From Shinisaurus crocodilurus (taxonomy: Eukaryota; Chordata; Lepidosauria; Squamata; Shinisauridae): a DNA stretch of 64,000 bases. The DNA is taken from the NCBI GenBank assembly GCA_021292165.1, contig CM037880.1:185687970-185751969 (forward strand), read 5' to 3'. Numbering within the stretch: the first letter of the stretch is position 1; each line of letters opens with the position of its first letter. This document shows positions 43,561-54,848 of the stretch, in pieces. The translations under genes and the position numbers were made by a program. The notes below the pieces were generated by a model. That model saw nothing but the letters and a program-made list of their open reading frames with translations. It searched no databases and was not told where the DNA came from.

Positions 43561-43969
43561 GCATTCCTATTTTTCATATGGCTGATAACAGAATCATTTA
43601 TCCTACTTCACCGAGCAAGTCAATGGCTAAAGACCAATTTATTTGTCCAGTTTAAGACCAATGTTATTCAGGCCATATGGAGGCCACTTGAACCAGTTTT
43701 TATCTAGTGATCACTCCAAAGCAGTGGTATGGTTACCACATGGGTCTCCTGAATCACATGGTGAGTTTTCATACCATGTCTGACACTAGCATCTGGTGGT
43801 AGATTCATGTGGTAAGGTTCATGTGGCAAGCTGTGCTATACATCTCTGGTGTAACCTATAAACTGATGTGAAGCTGAGACTTAAAGTTGAATCTCCCCAG
43901 CACAAGTCTAAACAGTAGGCAAATACTTTCCATGCAATGATAGGATACTATATTAGTATTAGTATTATT

Positions 43970-44160
43970 AATTTCATTTCTATTCCACCCAATAGCCCAA
44001 GCTCTCTAGGCGGTTCACAAAAAATACACATCATAAGAGAGTAAAAGCATAATCTTATGGTTTTCCCCTATACAAATTGAAAAATGTTTGGGTATCTTTA
44101 TTTATTTATTACATTTCTATACCGCCCAATAGCTGAAGCTCTCTCGGAGGTTCACATCTC
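43970..44160 (-). mobile_element. Two L2 3' tails in tandem
   Basis: Each has the stem-loop word (cacccaatagcccaagctct; accgcccaatagctgaagct) preceded by a short TTTA/ATTA run (43970-44060 and 44098-44160). Coding parts are absent. Confidence 0.65.
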
Positions 44161-44229
44161 TATTGAACCATCAGACCCAATTTACGTCTGGCTTCAATTA
44201 GTAGCTGGCAGTATAGCTGGGAACTCAGC

Positions 44230-44890
44230 CAGCTATTTCACACTCAAGATAAGCACCAAAGAGATGAGCAAATAACCTGTCAGCCAAGACAGTTGTAAAT
44301 ACCAGAGTAAGGCCTTCCAAGGTGCAGGCAGAAAGAGTTTCCGAGTTCAGTCCAAAGTCTAGTTAAACCAGTCAGCAGTCCAATAATTCAGCAGAGGCTT
44401 GGCACTGATGTTTGGTCCAGGGTCATACATGACAGTCCGGTCAAGGCAATAAGGGCAAGGGGCCAGGAACAAGGTCTACGGTGCAGAAGCTGAGTTAGAC
44501 ATTGTTACCAACAAATTCCTCAGCATGCTGGTCAGTCTTTTATCCAGGCATCAGCTGGATATACCCATGCTCCCAGCTGCAGCTCATTACACAGGCCTGG
44601 CCTGAAATCGGGCACTCCGCCTAAGAGGGAACACCTGCACTCGTCTTTTCAAGCAGTGGCATTCTTGGGGGCTGGATGGTCTCTCCATCTCTGGCTCAGA
44701 TTCTGAGTCTCCCTGGGCAGAGGGAAGACTCCCCTCATTCACCCTCGAGAGTCCTGCCTCTTCCTCTACTCCCAGTGTGTCTTCCTCCTGGACTCCTGAC
44801 TCTGCCTCATCTTCAGGAGCCAGGGCATCCCTGCTGCCAGATGAATCCAGCTCTTCCTCAAACGAGGACTCCTCGAGTGGAGGCATGGCA
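44230..44890 (-). mobile_element. LTR-like retrotransposon fragment
   Basis: The minus strand has an acidic frame of 99 codons (44886-44587; Glu/Asp/Ser-rich, ending LRRSARFQARPV). A TATA-like ggataaaagac (44540 region) and a T/C-rich 3' half follow. Acidic 5' frames also mark the LTR at 16795, so an LTR with its U3-coded tail of a polyprotein is plausible. TG...CA ends were not fixed. Confidence 0.4.
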
Positions 44891-45009
44891 CCAGCAGGTA
44901 ATAGGTCCTAATATGCCTTACTATATTTCTTGGCTGACTTGAAAAAGAACTGGATGTTTTCCTATATGTACACCAATTGTGTGTCAGTTGTATCACTTAT
45001 ATATTCATT

Positions 45010-45425
45010 TCCAGGTTTAACTTAATACTTGTGCCAACCTTTAGAGCCCTGAATGCTTTGGGACCAGGTTATTTGAAGGACAGCCTACACCTATATGGAC
45101 TTGCCTGGGCTCTAAGATTGGCCTCAGTGGCCCTACTCTTACAGACCTGCACACTAATGATTGCAGCGTGCCATGAACAGGGTCTTTTCAATGGAGGCCC
45201 CACACTTGTGGAATTCCCTCTACTGAAAACTCCATTTGTTCCCCTCTCTTGTGGCCTTTCAGCAGACCTTAATGACTTCTTTATTCCACCAAGCTTTTTT
45301 TACTGCTTTTTGTTCTTGTTGTTGCCCCCTACCCCCTGTATATGATTTATCAATTGTTTTGTTTAACATTTTTATTGTCAGCCACCTTGTGAGGGCTTGC
45401 CCTAAAAGGCAGGATATAAATACTT
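45010..45425 (+). mobile_element. L2-lineage LINE, 3' end
   Basis: Contains broken ORF2 C-terminal blocks (ccctgaatgctttgggacca, acagggtcttttcaatggag) and a UTR ending ttgccctaaaaggcaggata-taaatac. Older than the 40-kb copy, judging from its stops. Confidence 0.6.
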
Positions 45426-45651
45426 TAAACAGCAACAAAAAATCCCTTCTAGACTACAGTCACAATCGGGGAGGGGAGGGGATAACAAAACAAAAACCTT
45501 TCAATTCAATAAACCCCAACAAAAGTAACATTAATTTACACTCTCCCACATGTCGTTTGAGAGGCAGAGATGGTGGCAAGTTTTAAACACTTCTTGAAAA
45601 CACACCTATTCACACAGGCGTTCCCTAACCAGTCAGGGACTCTGTTCCCAC

Positions 45652-46200
45652 TAGGGATGTACTTTGGGCCCTACCTGGGCCCGAAGTTCTCCGCGGCTCG
45701 GATCTCCATGGTGGCGGCCCGATCCCACTCTTCTGAGCAGCGCGGAGCGTTCGTGCCGCTCGCGCTGCTTGAGTCGCTGCCGCCGGACGCCCCTGGACCC
45801 CCCCCGCCACCGTTGCTGTCGTCCTACTGCACCCACCTACTGCACCTCCTACTGCACCCACCGCTTCCGCCGCCACCGTTGCTGTCGTCTCTGCCGCTGC
45901 CGGACCCCCGCACTTTGTTTTTGGCGGGGGGTTTAAACAGCCCTGTTGCCCCGGTTTACCCCGCCAAAAACAGAGCACAGGGGTCCAGCGCGATGGAGCA
46001 GGGTCCCGTCGCGTCACTTCCGCCGCGCCGGAAGTGACGCAACAGGACCAGTGCGGGCGGCGCGGCCCGCGCTGGTGGCTCTCCGTGGAGAGCGAAGAAC
46101 TGAAGGTAAGCCTGCGCGGGAGGTGGAGAGCCCGCGCGGACACGAGCAGGCCCAGTTCGGACCTCACTCGTGTCTGTCGGGCTGCTCGGGTACATCCCTA
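45652..46200. mobile_element. GC-rich hAT-like MITE, second copy
   Basis: Starts tagggatgtactttgggccc and ends gggtacatcccta. No target duplication was found. The centre has a 14-bp inverted repeat, tgtttttggcgggg / ccccgccaaaaaca (45916-45972), enclosing gtttaaacagccctgttgcc, the reverse of the centre at 17704-17757. A second hairpin, gcgtcacttccg / cggaagtgacgc (46011-46040), follows. Confidence 0.72.
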
Positions 46201-46235
46201 GCATCGTTATGATGCTGTAATGTTTTCGAATGTTC

Positions 46236-46867
46236 TTAGAGTGCAATCCTATGAGTTGCACCCTCAGTGATCTTAAGCCTCCAGACTCGGAAGCTTACGA
46301 TCATCCTATGCAGGACAGGAGGAACGACAGGAGATCTTTCCCTCCCCGTCCTCCTGCCCTGTATTTTTTTGCTAGACAGGCTTTTTTTGCTCATCTAGCT
46401 GGGAAGCACTGGAGGGGGGGGGAAGGGAAGGAGGCTGGAGAGGCCTTGGGATAACTCATGGCATCTCCAATCCCCTCCCCGCCCTCCGAAATGCCCCCTT
46501 CATAGATTTCATAGATTTCATAGATAGAGTTGGAAGGAGCCTAGAAGGCTATCGAGTCCAACCCGCTGCTCAATGCAGGAAACTAGAGGAAGGGTCTCCC
46601 ATCCAAGTAATAACCAGGCCTGACCCTGCTTAGCTTTCCACGCTCAGACAAGCTGAGCCAGCGTAAGCCACAGGCCATTTCTCCGAGGTCACGTTCCAGA
46701 CCGCAGCCAGCAGCAGCCAGTGCAGTTTTTTCCACAGCAGCTGCGAGGGGGAGGGCGTTGGAGCTGGGATTCCCCCCCCTCCAGGGTCTGCTGTCTCTGA
46801 CCTCGAATTGGAATCCAGAATGTCCTATGGACCCTCAGACACTGGGGGCTATAGGATTGCTCCCTTA
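46236..46867. mobile_element. Harbinger-like element with TTA TSD, SINE inside
   Basis: The element (46239-46864) starts gagtgcaatcctatgag and ends ctataggattgctccc. TTA lies on both sides. A 5S SINE occupies 46497-46680. Interior blocks match 32706-33546 in reverse. No transposase is present. Confidence 0.75.
46497..46680 (-). mobile_element. 5S-derived SINE
   Basis: Minus-strand copy with ggaaagctaagcagggtcag, ttacttggatgggagacc and a tail of three 'atttcatag' units at the left edge. Confidence 0.82.
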
Positions 46868-46989
46868 ATGTTTTTAATTCTTTTTTTATTATTATTTCTG
46901 TCTCATTTCTATATTGTTATGTTGTTTTGTTGTTGTTATGTTGTATGAACCACTTTGGGATTTTAATATATTAAGCAGTATTTATTTAT

Positions 46990-47634
46990 TTATTATTTAT
47001 TATTAATATTTATTTATCGCCCATCTGGCCGGCAACTGGCCACCCTGGGCGATGTACACAGAATAAAATACATAAATGCAATAAAATACATTTAAACAAT
47101 ATAAAAATTTTAAAATCTTAACCCACCCCATATTCCCGCCTGAACAACCAGGTTTTTAATGAGCGACGGAAGCTCATCAGAGAGGGGGCATGGCGGAGGT
47201 CACTTGGGAGAGAGTTCCACAGTACGGGGGCCGCCACAGAAAAGGCCCTCTTCCTCGTCCCCACCAGTCTAGCTGCTCTGGCTGAAGGGACAAGGAGAAG
47301 GCCATCCGTGGCAGATCTTGTTGAGCGGCCCACTTGGTGTTGCTGGAGACGCTCCTTGAGATAAACTGGACCAGAGCCGTATAGGGTTTTAAAGGTCAAA
47401 ACCAACACCTTGAATTCAGCTCGGCAAGCAACTGGTAGCCAGTGCAAATCCTTCAGCACTGGCGTGATGTGATCCCGCCGGCGGCTGCCTTTAACTAGGC
47501 GAGCCGCCGCGTTCTGTACCAGCTGTAGCTTCCGAACCGTCTTCAAGGGTAACCCCACGTAGAGCGCATTACAGTAGTCTAGGCGAGAGGAGACCAAGGC
47601 ATGAACCACTGATGAGAGCAGGTGACTAGGAAGG
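46990..47634 (-). mobile_element. L2-lineage LINE, 3' end, well preserved
   Basis: Same subfamily as 40165-41090: the stem-loop reads atcgcccatctggccggca / actggccaccctgggcgat, after a TTTA-rich tail. It is truncated at 47634, inside ORF2. Confidence 0.85.
47118..47609 (-). CDS. L2-type ORF2, C-terminal fragment
   Basis: This is an open frame of 163 codons to the natural stop. It is nearly residue-for-residue the last part of the 40173-40934 frame (VHALVSSRLDYCNALYVGLP, GRRSTRSATDG-like and RAFSVAAPVLWNSLP blocks). It has lost polymerase and endonuclease regions. With the 40-kb copy it shows that one L2 subfamily inserted at least twice here in opposite directions. Confidence 0.82.
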   Translation of the reverse strand: MVHALVSSRLDYCNALYVGLPLKTVRKLQLVQNAAARLVKGSRRRDHITPVLKDLHWLPVACRAEFKVLVLTFKTLYGSGPVYLKERLQQHQVGRSTRSATDGLLLVPSARAARLVGTRKRAFSVAAPVLWNSLPSDLRHAPSLMSFRRSLKTWLFRREYGVG

Positions 47635-48489
47635 TATAAAGGTATTTTAAATAATACAATAAATAAATAATTTAAGGGGTACAGATTTTGTTAAAATGAT
47701 TTAGGCCTTAGGTGGCTACTGTGCTCTTTCGGGAGTTTCCATGCATGCACCACATTCTATCAAAACTATTTACATAAAAGTCAGATGTCTTTACAGAGCA
47801 GAAGAACTGTTGAAGGGCCATAACTTAGCCCTTTATATATATAAAGCTACACTCTCTTTGAACTTTCTAATGCCATTTTCAGCTTCCTTCTGTGGTACCT
47901 GAGATACTTCCCCTTATTCGAGAAGAATTGTTTGATGTCACCTTGGCAGTAGCCATGCAACTGCTCAGTTATCATTATGTGGCTACAGCACTAAGGATGA
48001 AGGAAAACTGTGATAATGGAGGTACTCAGCAAGGATGGCGGGTCACATGTCAAATTGCATTGGCCTGGAGGCACTCTGCGGCCCTGAGAGCAAAGTAATG
48101 ATGATTACCATGGGAACCATTCACTCAGCACCATAATATGTCATAATATCTATCAAGTGAAACCTATATAAAACAAGATATTCTCTGGTAATGCACATAT
48201 AATTTTAGTATAGAACAATGATTGAGGGTGGGGTTTTTTTTAAGAGCTTGAAATAATCGTAAGGGTACATAAAACTATTTTAATATATACAATTCAGAAA
48301 TCTATGAATTACTCTTTTAATGAATATTATTATTGATAATATAATGTACCACAGACAGCAGGTTTGCAACAGTTCTTTTTGGTTTTTGTATAGCCAAGTA
48401 CTATTACTACGATCTGTTATCAATGTATGTGTATACATGTATCTTGATGTATTGGAAATTGCCTTCCCTGCCATACTACCATTTTGATT
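47635..48489. other. No recognised feature
   Basis: A 68-codon frame at 47892-48098 has no motif. The rest is AT-rich. Confidence 0.45.
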
Positions 48490-48735
48490 TAGGGCCATAT
48501 CCTATACTGTGTGGCTGCACCTCCGCTAGTTCTGTTGGACAAGCAAAATGTCCAACAGAACTATTGCAAAATAGTGCAACAGGAACAAGAGGTTCCTAAG
48601 ATATGCATGGAAATGTGTGGCAATGCTAGTTTCCAGAATGAGCCACTTTTGTCCCATTCTGGAAATGAACGTTGTCACTCGTTTCATGGCCTTTTCAGGA
48701 ACCACTATTTTGTGTTGAACTAGCAGTCCATTCTG
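48490..48735. repeat. MITE-like segment with two hairpins
   Basis: agttctgttgga / tccaacagaact is a perfect 12-bp-arm hairpin (48528-48562). ccagaatg / cattctgg forms another (48634-48661). The left edge 'agggccatatcctata' resembles a MITE end. The superfamily is unknown. Confidence 0.45.
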
Positions 48736-49249
48736 CTAATGTGGGGCTGTACTGCCCTTCATGTTTCCTGCACATATTTGTGGATCAGATGTTCCTTTGT
48801 GTGTGAACTCAAGTAAGAAGGGTACAGGAAGTAACATTTTATATTGTGCTCCAAAGTACAGGGGGGGCAGGATTCTCCTTTTGTTTTATGTTTGTGCGCA
48901 TGTGTGGGCACTTTGAGATTTTTCTTTCTTTTTAGAAAATGATCTGGAGAAGTGGTATAAAATAGTAAATTTGGGGGAGGAAGGACCAAGTGGGTGAATG
49001 GCCAGGAATGACCTCTTTGGGAGTTGGGAGGCAAGAGTTAGAGAACTCTTACTTTATTGATTTTATTTATGATTATCTATATGGTGCCCAGTAACATATG
49101 TTCTCTGAGCAGCTTCTAATATGGGTTTGGGATTGGTGGGCTGCAGCAATCGTATGAACTGGCTATAATGAGTTTTGGAATAGCCTGTGAAATGGCTTAC
49201 GAAACGACTAGAGAAAAAACATGTGCAATGGCTTATGCAGTGGAATCAA
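48736..49249. other. No recognised feature
   Basis: Unique-looking sequence. Confidence 0.45.
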
Positions 49250-49426
49250 AGTACCGTATTTTTCCGTCTATAAGATGCCCCCATGTATAAGACGCCCCCC
49301 ACTGGGCAGTTTTGCCACTGCGTGGTTCTCTCCTCGGCTTACTTCCATGTATAAGACGACCCTCAATTTTTAGTCTAGCGATTTTAGGAAAAAGTATAGT
49401 CTTATACATGGAAAAATACTGTATTA
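49250..49426. mobile_element. 'tataagac' MITE, mariner-like TA flanks
   Basis: Starts ccgtatttttccgtctataa and ends tacatggaaaaatactg, inverted repeats flanked by TA on both sides. Inside, catgtataagacgcccc and catgtataagacgaccctc are repeated. The related copy is at 31012. Confidence 0.65.
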
Positions 49427-49546
49427 GATTTGACACTTGCACGAGAATGAAAATGGGATTCCCACAAGAAGTAGAAGCTTTTCACTAGTGGAATGACACC
49501 ATTGGATACTACCCCTATGTTTGTTATGTTACATTGCATCTAATCA

Positions 49547-49710
49547 TTGCAATGGTGGTGTAATGGTTAGAGTGTTGGATTAGGATTGGGGGAGACCCAA
49601 TTTCAATTCTTCACTTAGCTATGAAGGTCAGATCCGTCACTATCTCGCAGGCTTTTTTACTCAACAGGGTTGTTGTGAGGATAAAATGGGATGGGGGAGA
49701 TCGATGCATG
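49547..49710 (+). mobile_element. Sauria-type SINE, tail lost
   Basis: ggtggtgtaatggttagagt is the A-box region. cccaatttcaattcttcact is the B-box region, and agggttgttgtgaggataaa the body. Diverged copy of 41478. Confidence 0.62.
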
Positions 49711-50384
49711 CCACTCTTCCTTGGAGGAAGGGAGAGATGTAATGAGCATGTAAGATGTAGTGAGAAAGATGCTTCCCTGATCCTTATGAAAGGAGATACT
49801 TCTTATGAAGGGTAGGTGAAGACCATATATCCCATCCTATCCCTGACAATCCAACATGGAAGAATATTGTTGTTAAAAATTTAACTTCTTCTAATTTCAT
49901 TTTGCAACCAAATATAAACTACTGGCAAACTGATTAAAGCACATTCATTTTTATGAGCAATTAACAATCAGTTCTTTCTCTGACATAGATTCATGGAGAC
50001 AGGATTATGACAATATGATCCCCAAAATTAATTAAAACAATATTTTGTCTCTGGAAGGATTTATATTGATAGATGTGTGATCTGTAATAACTAGTAGAAA
50101 ATTACAAATAATTACAATGATTACAGTTTGTGTTTGCCCCATTATTCACTTCTAAGCCTCATATATAACCTTCAGGTTTTATTTATCTCACCTGTTGTCC
50201 TTTCCTTTGTGCTCATTAGTTTGCTAATTACAGGTAATCAAGTGACTTATGTGACTGATGCATGAAATACAGCTATGCAAATGAAAGATGTTGCCGCAGG
50301 AAGACAGAATCTAGACTATCTTATCTCAATAAATATTTTGCTGTGGAAACATTTGGGCCACATTTCATAGTATTAATCCTGACT
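49711..50384. other. No recognised feature
   Basis: AT-rich unique-looking sequence. Confidence 0.45.
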
Positions 50385-50898
50385 AGAGATGGGGAAGGAG
50401 GGGAATTCATGTGGTTTACACTTTAATGCGAATGTACCTGATTTCACACCTTCAAGCCTTGCATGAACCAAAACTCAGTTATCTTTAAAATGTGTACTTC
50501 TCCCAATTTTGCAATGGAGTTCTCCAATAGTAAGAATGATGATGATGCATACAGAAATGTGTATATTAGGGAAATGTGTGCACAAAAAGGCATGTATTGT
50601 GGAAAATAATGTTCAGAAATGTATTGTATTAGGAAGAATTTCTTTTTTAAAAAATAATATATTAGGTAAAATTGTGTACAAAACTGTATTTTTTTTCTTT
50701 TTTGAAGTTTTACAATTAAAAAGTGAAAAGAAAAAAATGCATGTATTGGGAGATATGTACACAAAAATGCATGGGAATTGTTGTGCAAATGTTTTGTTTT
50801 GTTTTTAATCCCAAGCAGTGTGGAAACAGAACAAATAAAATTTAAGATTGGAAAAATGGGAAATGGAGAAACAGAACAGATCTGTCCATCCTCAGCCC
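50385..50898. mobile_element. hAT-like repeat, family 'gatgggga', second copy
   Basis: Starts tagagatggggaagga and ends acagatctgtccatcctca. Flanks atcctgac and gccctgac agree at 6 of 8. The A/T-rich interior has many diverged 'atgtgt-cacaaaaaggcatgtatt' units. Homologue of 25476-25905. Confidence 0.62.
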
Positions 50899-51573
50899 TG
50901 ACTTACATCCTAACATTTTCAGTCCTTTCTCCCTCAGGGACCATACCATTTCATTCTAGCCTATCTTCTTTTTTTAACCTTGTCTGTGGGCCATTTCAGA
51001 GGGACCACTCAACAGGATGTTATACCTAGGTATCTTTGCATTTAACATCCAGCATTGTTTTTAAAGTGAAAATCCCAGCTGCTACAAAGGGGGATGATAA
51101 TTAATGGGATCAGAGCAGGCGTGGAGAGGGAATTTAACAAATGAGGTATTTCCTCCTAATGCAAATACTATCTTCAGAAGCAGGATTTTGCTCAGGACCA
51201 CAGTTGGGGAGGACAGGGTTTAATTCCATGCCTACTTTGACCCAGTTAATTATCAGCCCCCACCCCACAGAAGACCACAATTTAACTTAAAAAAAATAAA
51301 ACCCTGCACATTAGATGTGAAGATGCATTTTACATTACATATAATTTGGTCCTCGGGGAGAAGTCTCGTAAGGCAGGGGGACGGCTTGGTAGCAATGAGG
51401 GTAACTAGCCCAAGTTCTGTTAAATCATGTGCTCGGAAGTCACCCCGAGCATGTGCAATCAAATCCAAATTGGCTTCATCCATGAGCCTTATGCTTTCTT
51501 GGAGAGACTCAATGGCAGTACTGCACTTACACCGTACATACATACAACATTGATAGTCCTATGAGCTAACCAC
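50899..51573. other. Unclassified; one orphan minus-strand frame
   Basis: The minus strand has 96 codons (51543-51253) whose first 60 look protein-like (IESLQESIRLMDEANLDLIA), with no known domain and no convincing splice sites. It was not called a gene. Confidence 0.3.
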
Positions 51574-51889
51574 TCCATCTTATGGCTAAATTAGACATGG
51601 CATGGGAGATCCGTGATGAGATCTCCTGTGTGAGGGGGGAGAGATTTAGATCAGGGGTGTGGTGCTGGGGGGGCAGGCTTAATGTGTTCCTGTTCTTTTT
51701 CGTTTCTTCTGCAGCTAAAAGTAGCTGGGGGGGATTTAAATTGGGGAAAGGATTAAACCACCTCACCAAATGGCGCTGGTCCAAATTCTTTTCCTCCCCC
51801 CCCCCTTTCCCCTTGGCTGCCATTAACCAAAGGAAATGATATTGGGAAGTCTGAATGAGGATCTCCTGTGTCACATCTAATTTGGCCCT
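51574..51889. mobile_element. MITE with ~35-bp inverted ends
   Basis: ggctaaattagacatggcat / gggagatccgtgat at the left faces gaatgaggatctcctgtg / tcacatctaatttggccc at the right. A C9 run and a G-rich block lie inside. TSD unclear. Confidence 0.6.
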
Positions 51890-52216
51890 TCCTCTTAATG
51901 TCTTTCTGTCACATCTTGGATGTGACAGTATATGTACAGTATTAAACATGGCACCAAAATTCATATTTCTAGGCTCAGAAATGCATATTGAGCCATATTA
52001 ATTACAGGAATATAAAATTTGATCAGTTTTAATTACTAGACTTTTTTTTTGCAGTGGAATGCTGTATGTGTATTTGAAATCAAAGATGAAAATGGAAAAT
52101 GACAGGAAATAGCAATAATCAATGCACAAATGCTGAGATATTCAATATGGCATTCTGGAATGCAACTTGCAGCATTCCTGATTCCATATGATTGGTGTCT
52201 AGAAGATATTTTGTTC
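51890..52216. other. No recognised feature
   Basis: Unique-looking; 'cttggatgtgacag' near 51916 echoes the MITE edge. Confidence 0.4.
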
Positions 52217-52690
52217 TGAAGCCTGTGGCGTAACCCCACAATTCAGTTCCCTGGTGTATGTCTGCATTAGTATGTTTAGTGAGTATAGAATGTTGAACTG
52301 AGTGGGTGTGGTTTGTGATGTCTTGGAAAGGGTGGGAGGAGGAGTATATAAGGAGTGTTTGAGTGATGTCAGAGTTAGTTAGTGTGTTATGGGAGAGTGT
52401 TTGGAATGTGCGAGAGAGTTGGGGAGTTAGGTTATTTGTGTCTTGTCAGGAGTTTTGAGAGAAATCAGTGCTTGTCTGAGGAGTAAAAATATTTGGAGTT
52501 ATAGGGACTTAGGTTGATTACAAAGTGTTTGGGGTAGGGAGGTTTAAAGTTATTTTCTGGAACTAAGATTTTGAGAATTAAAATAAACTTATTTTTATTT
52601 TGTTTGCTACCCAAATCCTACGTGTCAGCTTGGTGTTATTAACCTGCATTACTTTTAAATCTACACACACACACACACACACACCCCTTT
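52217..52690 (+). mobile_element. Putative solo LTR
   Basis: tgtggcgtaacccc could be the 5' end. gtatataagg (52343) is a good TATA box. The next 200 bases are G/T-rich with few C, as in an R region. aaaataaactt (52579) gives a polyA signal, and a T/C-rich part ends at a (AC)n tract (52662-52684). Ends and duplication are unproven. A unique promoter is possible but less likely. Confidence 0.4.
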
Positions 52691-53611
52691 GTACCCACAG
52701 TATCATAAATTTAAGCTAGATCCTTAATAACCAGTTTTAATCTTTTCCCTCATTAGTAGGGGAAAGGTTTCATTTGACCCTCCCCTCAGGTTTTTAAGTG
52801 TTGATGCTTAGCCTGAGAAGGGTTTATGCGCCTGGCCCTAAAGTGTAAGGGACCGTGTCGTCGCAAAGCCCCATTACAATTATCCAAATTTCTCATAAGT
52901 AGGGTATGTTCATGAATGGTGCTAAATAAGACCCTAATCTTAAATATTTGCAGTAGGATATTAAAACTTAAAACTATTGTTTATCCAGATAAGCTATGAT
53001 TTTAGAAAGATGAAACAAATTGTGTGAAATGTTAACTCAGAAATGTAGTATTATCATTTCAACTGCCTTTAAAAACCAAAAATATCCCATGGCTACCTGA
53101 AAAGTCAGGGAGTCTGACTTTTTACAACTAAAAGTAAATATTAATTTATTTATTCATTCATTTTTATTATGTTTGTATTCTGTCCCCCTCACCCACCACC
53201 CTTTTTTGACACATGACATTGAATCAGACTGTGGTAGCTGGCTAAAGTAAATGAAAATTCATTACAATTACCTGCTCAAATAGCTGAAATTCTTAAATCA
53301 TTGCAAGCCATGATTTTGTTTTTTCCCCAAAAGACTTATGAAATACCAGCTGTTACATTTTGTAGCATTTCACATTATTTCATAATTCTGCTTCATCATT
53401 TGAATGAGAAAGGTATACCATGTTTGATTAGACTCTCTAGGATATTATAACCACATCAGAAGAACTATGTGGGCCATTCAACTGATGAAAGAATTAAAAT
53501 TGCTGTTAAAGTAAATGGCACTAGTTAAAAATAAATAAATAATCTGATCTCCTAATGAAGAAGGTCAAATGGACAATCAAGCTGCTTGCCAAATTCCTGA
53601 GTGAATTTTAA
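52691..53611. other. No recognised feature
   Basis: AT-rich, no family recognised. Confidence 0.45.
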
Positions 53612-53700
53612 CAGTGCAGTTCTATACATGTGTTCTCAGAAGTAAGTCCCATTGAGTTCAACGGAGCTTACTCCCAAGCAAGAGGGTGAAGGATTACAGC
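53612..53700. mobile_element. 'caatccta'-type MITE
   Basis: cagtgcagttctatacatg, agaagtaagtcccattgag and ggagcttactcccaagcaag, bounded on the right by ggattacagc. Copy of the 8103 repeat. Confidence 0.62.
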
Positions 53701-53892
53701 ATAAAAGTGGTAAGCATAATTTTAAACTTGGCTCTGGGTCAACAGCATAGATCTAAATGTATCTACAATATCCAGAGCTGATGCCTCCTGAACTGGGATG
53801 ATATCAAGAGCAAATGAGTAGCAACCTAAAAACCTCTGGTTTTTTACACATCTCTTGTTTTCTAACTGGATTACATTGCGCAGCTTCCACAA

Positions 53893-53970
53893 TCCTGCTG
53901 GAAATTGAGAGGTAGCATTGATGGGAACTGCAGCCCAAATTATCTGGAGTGCACCAGGTTGCCTGCCCCT
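53893..53970. mobile_element. Half copy of palindromic hAT MITE
   Basis: gatgggaactgcagcccaaa and atctggagtgcaccaggttg match the right half of the 23534 family. Confidence 0.5.
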
Positions 53971-54848
53971 CATGCTCTCTCAGTAGATACATGGCAGCAG
54001 TGGCCAGTGCTAAGCAGTCCTGAAGGGTACCTAATTGCTTACTGATGCTTAGTGGCTTTTAGGTAAAACTAGAAGGCATTATCTTCCATTTCCCTGGCAA
54101 TGAAGATTATAGGCATGCTTTCAGATGTAACCCCTCCCCTGCATAAAGGAACTAATAATTAATGGCAGAGCTTCAAGTGAAGGAGCAGAAAGAGCACCGG
54201 GGCTCACAATGGGCTGTAATAAACAATTGATGCAAGAAGAAAGGACATTTCATTCTGCACTGCCACTCACTGATTTTCTTCCTTTTCAAATAGAGCAGCA
54301 GGGTTCTTTTCAGAATTACACATTTAACATTTTAAGGATGCTGTGAGTTGCCAGGGGACCTGATGTTGCAAAAGAGTTGAAAGATATCGATTTGTCTTAC
54401 TTACAGAGGTTGGGGGATTCTGCTGAATCCTTCGCTAACTTTATTCAGTGCAGAAGAACTTCATCTTAACAGATTTAAAATGGCTAAAAATAACCACATC
54501 AAGTAAAACCAAAGGCCCTTTGTGTCTTTTGTTCTGGCTTGCATTTTCTCATTCCAGATATAGGTCTGAAAACCACGCAGGTTAAATTGAGGTTTCCATG
54601 TCAGAGGATTCTCTCTTTTAGATGTGCTATGTCCCTTGACACATCAGTCTTTTAATTCATTTTCTAGTGTGATTCATTGCAATTCTAGCTACTTCGAAAA
54701 TGCTTTTTTAAAGAGTTGGACTGACAAAGTGACTCTGCATACTGAAGGGGGGTACACCAATTTGCAATCACAATGATATTAAAGTGAATGCATTTTTGCA
54801 GTTTATTCTTCAACATTTGCCATGGCAGGAAGGTTTTTGCTGTCTGAA
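53971..54848. other. No recognised feature
   Basis: Unique-looking sequence. Confidence 0.45.

Larger units (their letters stand above)
45556..46989 (+). mobile_element. L2 3' end carrying two DNA elements
   Basis: 45556-45651 encodes SFKHFLKTHLFTQAF, an L2 terminal motif. The UTR continues at 46201-46235 and at 46868-46989 (ttgtatgaaccactttggga). The gaps are filled by the elements at 45652-46200 and 46239-46864, giving the order of insertion. Confidence 0.65.

Noticed and set aside
44587..44886. Acidic 99-codon frame as a host gene
   Set aside because: It sits in an LTR-like context, ends in a basic 'RRSARF' stretch typical of retroelement tails, and has no splice or domain evidence.
52330..52600. 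TATA box and polyA signal as a host promoter and gene end
   Set aside because: The spacing (about 240 bases) fits an LTR better than a gene.
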